64,000 nt of DNA from a bacterium HR11 (GTDB lineage: Bacteria; Acidobacteriota; HRBIN11): the NCBI GenBank assembly GCA_002898535.1, contig BEHN01000014.1, positions 1 through 64,000 on the forward strand, read 5' to 3'. The notes under the pieces were generated by a model. It had not been told where the DNA came from and did no database searches. It was given only the letters and a program-made list of their open reading frames with translations. Of this stretch, positions 62,222 through 64,000 are shown piece after piece. Position 1 is the first letter of the stretch; every line of letters starts with the position of its first letter. Position numbers and translations under genes: made by a program.

Positions 62222-64000
62222 CTAAGGCGTCCCCTTCTTTTCCGCCGCCGGGCCGAGGAGGGCCTTCAGGTCGGGCTGGTCCGGATTCGCCGCCAGGGCA
62301 TCCTGGAGTAAAGGACGGGCCCGGTCCCTCTGGCCAGCCGTCCAGTAGCAAAGGCCGAGGGCTCGCAGGAGGCGCCAGTGCCGCTGGCCGGCCTGGAGGA
62401 GTCGCTCCATCTCGGGAAGAGTCGTCTCGCACCCGTTCAGTGCCTGTCGGGCCAGGACCTGGAAGAGCCGCCGCTGGGCGTTCTCGGACGGCAGGACCTG
62501 CAGGAGGTTCAGGGCCTCGCCGGGCCGCTTCGTGGCCAGATAAAATTCGGCCAGCCGGAGGGCGGCGGGTTCAAAATCCGGTTTTCGCTGATGGGCTCGC
62601 CGGAGCCAGGCCTCGGCCTCCGACGTCCGATTCTGGGCCCAGGCCTGTTCGCCGGCCGCCAGGTCCCAGGCGAAGAGGTTGGTCCGGCGGAGGGAACGGG
62701 TGTAGGCCTGGGGGTGGGGGACGGCGCCCAGGGGCGTGACCGAGAAGGGCAGGGTCCACGTCCCGACGGTCGTCGAACCCTTCTGGAGGGACACGACGAC
62801 CTGGTAGCGGCCCGGCGGAAGGTCCTTCAAGCCGACCGGGACCAGCCATTCGTAGGTATCCACCCGGGCCGTCGGGGTCAGCGAAGCCGGTCGGCTCGAC
62901 CGCGGCACGGGCTTCTGGCCCGGCTCGGCGGACTGGACTTCGACCTGGAGGCGGACGTCGGCGGGCTCCGGCGTGTACACGCGGCCGCCGACGTACAGGG
63001 TCTCGGCGGCCGTGAACTGCTGTTTCAAGTCGACGGCGAATCGATACAGTCCTGTCTGGAAGGGGCTCAAGAGGGCGGGGTCAGCCGGTTCTGTACGGTA
63101 TCCCAGGATGGGCGGGTCGGCGTACGTCTGGCCGGGCGGCACGGCCGGGACCGACAGGCGGTCCTCCCAGAAAGAGAATTCCCGGCCGAGGGGATTCTTC
63201 AGGAGGACGCGCACGCGGTAGGAACCCGGGATGAGGGGAACGGCATCCGCCAGGAGGACGCCGCTGGCCCGGACCCGCCGGAGTTCGGCCTCGTCCTTGA
63301 AGTCCAATCGGAAGCGCTTCTGAAATTGATAGACCCGCCGGCCCGTGCTTTCGTCGTCGATGGACCCGACCGTCTCGAAGATCGAGTAGATGCCGGTGTC
63401 GGTCTCGGCGACCGAGATCGTCTCCGGCTGGAAGGCGTAGGCCCACACGTGGTACCCCAGGTCCGGCCACCACTGGAGGGTATAGGCAAAGCGGGCCGAG
63501 ATGAACCGGTTGGCCTCCTCGATGTCGATCATGCCGGCGTAGCGCTCGAAGTCCCGGGCATAGGAATCGTCGAAGCTGGCCCGAGGGGACTCGAGGATGC
63601 GGGCGATGAGGAGGTCGGCCTCCGGGGACGGCGTGAAGCCCATCGGGATATCGCCCGGGATCGGGGAGAGGACGACCTGGGCCAGGGTCGGATGGATCGC
63701 CTGAAGCTTGTCGTAGAGGGCCTCATAGTTAAAGGGGTCTAAGCCCTCCGGGCGGATGAACAAACTATAAGGGCCGTCGCCGGACGGGCTGTACAGCTTG
63801 TAGTCCCCGACCCCATGCGGTTTGTAGAAGACCATGGCAAAGTGGGCCGGCAGGCCGGGCCGGCCTTCGCCGTAGTAGTACCAGACTTCGGTCGGATAGA
63901 CGTCCAGGTCCATGTCGAAGCGCTCGGTGCTCTTCGGCGGCCCAAGGACCATGTAGACCCGCCCGCGGTCGGTCTTCCAGCCGGGCACGCCGCCGAAGCG
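62222..64000 (-). CDS. GWxTD-domain protein with C-terminal TPR-like repeats, truncated at the window edge
   Basis: The reading frame runs to the window edge (GGVPGWKTDRGRVYMVLGPPKS at the visible start), so the N-terminus is missing. GWKTDRGR is the GWxTD core. A long beta-sandwich-like region follows (RVRVLLKNPLGREFSFWEDRL, RYQVVVSLQKGS) and the C-terminus has TPR-like helices (EAWLRRAHQRKPDFEPAALRLAEF). GWxTD proteins occur in Acidobacteriota, Gemmatimonadota and the FCB group and are presumed periplasmic. Function unknown. Confidence 0.85.
   Translation of the reverse strand, partial: RFGGVPGWKTDRGRVYMVLGPPKSTERFDMDLDVYPTEVWYYYGEGRPGLPAHFAMVFYKPHGVGDYKLYSPSGDGPYSLFIRPEGLDPFNYEALYDKLQAIHPTLAQVVLSPIPGDIPMGFTPSPEADLLIARILESPRASFDDSYARDFERYAGMIDIEEANRFISARFAYTLQWWPDLGYHVWAYAFQPETISVAETDTGIYSIFETVGSIDDESTGRRVYQFQKRFRLDFKDEAELRRVRASGVLLADAVPLIPGSYRVRVLLKNPLGREFSFWEDRLSVPAVPPGQTYADPPILGYRTEPADPALLSPFQTGLYRFAVDLKQQFTAAETLYVGGRVYTPEPADVRLQVEVQSAEPGQKPVPRSSRPASLTPTARVDTYEWLVPVGLKDLPPGRYQVVVSLQKGSTTVGTWTLPFSVTPLGAVPHPQAYTRSLRRTNLFAWDLAAGEQAWAQNRTSEAEAWLRRAHQRKPDFEPAALRLAEFYLATKRPGEALNLLQVLPSENAQRRLFQVLARQALNGCETTLPEMERLLQAGQRHWRLLRALGLCYWTAGQRDRARPLLQDALAANPDQPDLKALLGPAAEKKGTP

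Overview
This 64 kb window comes from a GC-rich (roughly 65% by eye) diderm bacterium. Outer-membrane and secretion genes support this: a TonB-dependent receptor with a carboxypeptidase-regulatory-like N-terminus, TolC, a porin, SecDF/YajC and several lipoproteins. That receptor type together with a GWxTD-domain protein suggests Acidobacteriota or a close relative. This placement is an inference; there is no rRNA gene here to confirm it.

Layout. 0.2-3 kb: an overlapping histidine kinase / sigma54 response regulator pair. 3-9 kb: a TonB-dependent receptor and a large membrane protein with a discoidin-like tail. 9-14 kb: a five-gene YbhGFSR-type ABC exporter. 14.6-19.6 kb: a GntR regulator, a porin, an FMN-binding protein with its membrane partner, a rhomboid protease and a lipoprotein. 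19.9-23.5 kb: an overlapping three-gene cassette (coiled-coil/nuclease-like protein plus two BrxC/BrxD-like ATPases) bounded by direct repeats. 23.8-35.4 kb, minus strand: a YchF-like ATPase, pdxJ, an M50 protease, a ChdC-family protein, an isopropylmalate-type dehydrogenase, an SDR, folD, secF, secD and yajC. 36-38 kb: two secreted proteins of unknown function, one very cysteine-rich. 38.8-41.2 kb: carA, a cupin and a thiamine-binding-type protein. 41.2-42.5 kb: an AT-rich island with a Panacea-domain antitoxin-like gene and an overlapping partner. 42.5-46.1 kb: tRNA-Ala, a family-4 uracil-DNA glycosylase, an aldehyde dehydrogenase and an MNT/HEPN pair. 46.1-55.4 kb, minus strand: an S9 peptidase, TolC, a methyltransferase, an M20 peptidase, a dioxygenase-like alpha/beta hydrolase, a cytochrome c and a small lipoprotein, with an odd tRNA among them. 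56.1-64 kb, minus strand: carB, tandem coiled-coil membrane proteins, recA, a Trm112-like protein and a truncated GWxTD protein.

The most striking feature is not a gene. At least 21 copies of a roughly 75-bp repeat, called R75 here, occur between genes. One end is AACCGAACGGCTCTG; the other is a TTGAAA-type end. Many copies sit as inverted pairs (TAACAGAGCC ... GGCTCTGTTA) around short interiors made of simple words, so they look like small non-autonomous mobile elements. One R75 copy lies inside one of two otherwise near-identical 106-bp gene leaders, which is internal evidence for insertion. Short tandem word repeats and a CCCCGCTC/GAGCGGGG hairpin family accompany them, and the ends of carA, carB and the S9 peptidase gene run into repeat sequence.

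Strongest candidates for an undescribed system: the R75 element family; the nuclease/double-ATPase cassette with direct repeats on both sides; and the Panacea antitoxin with an unrecognised partner.
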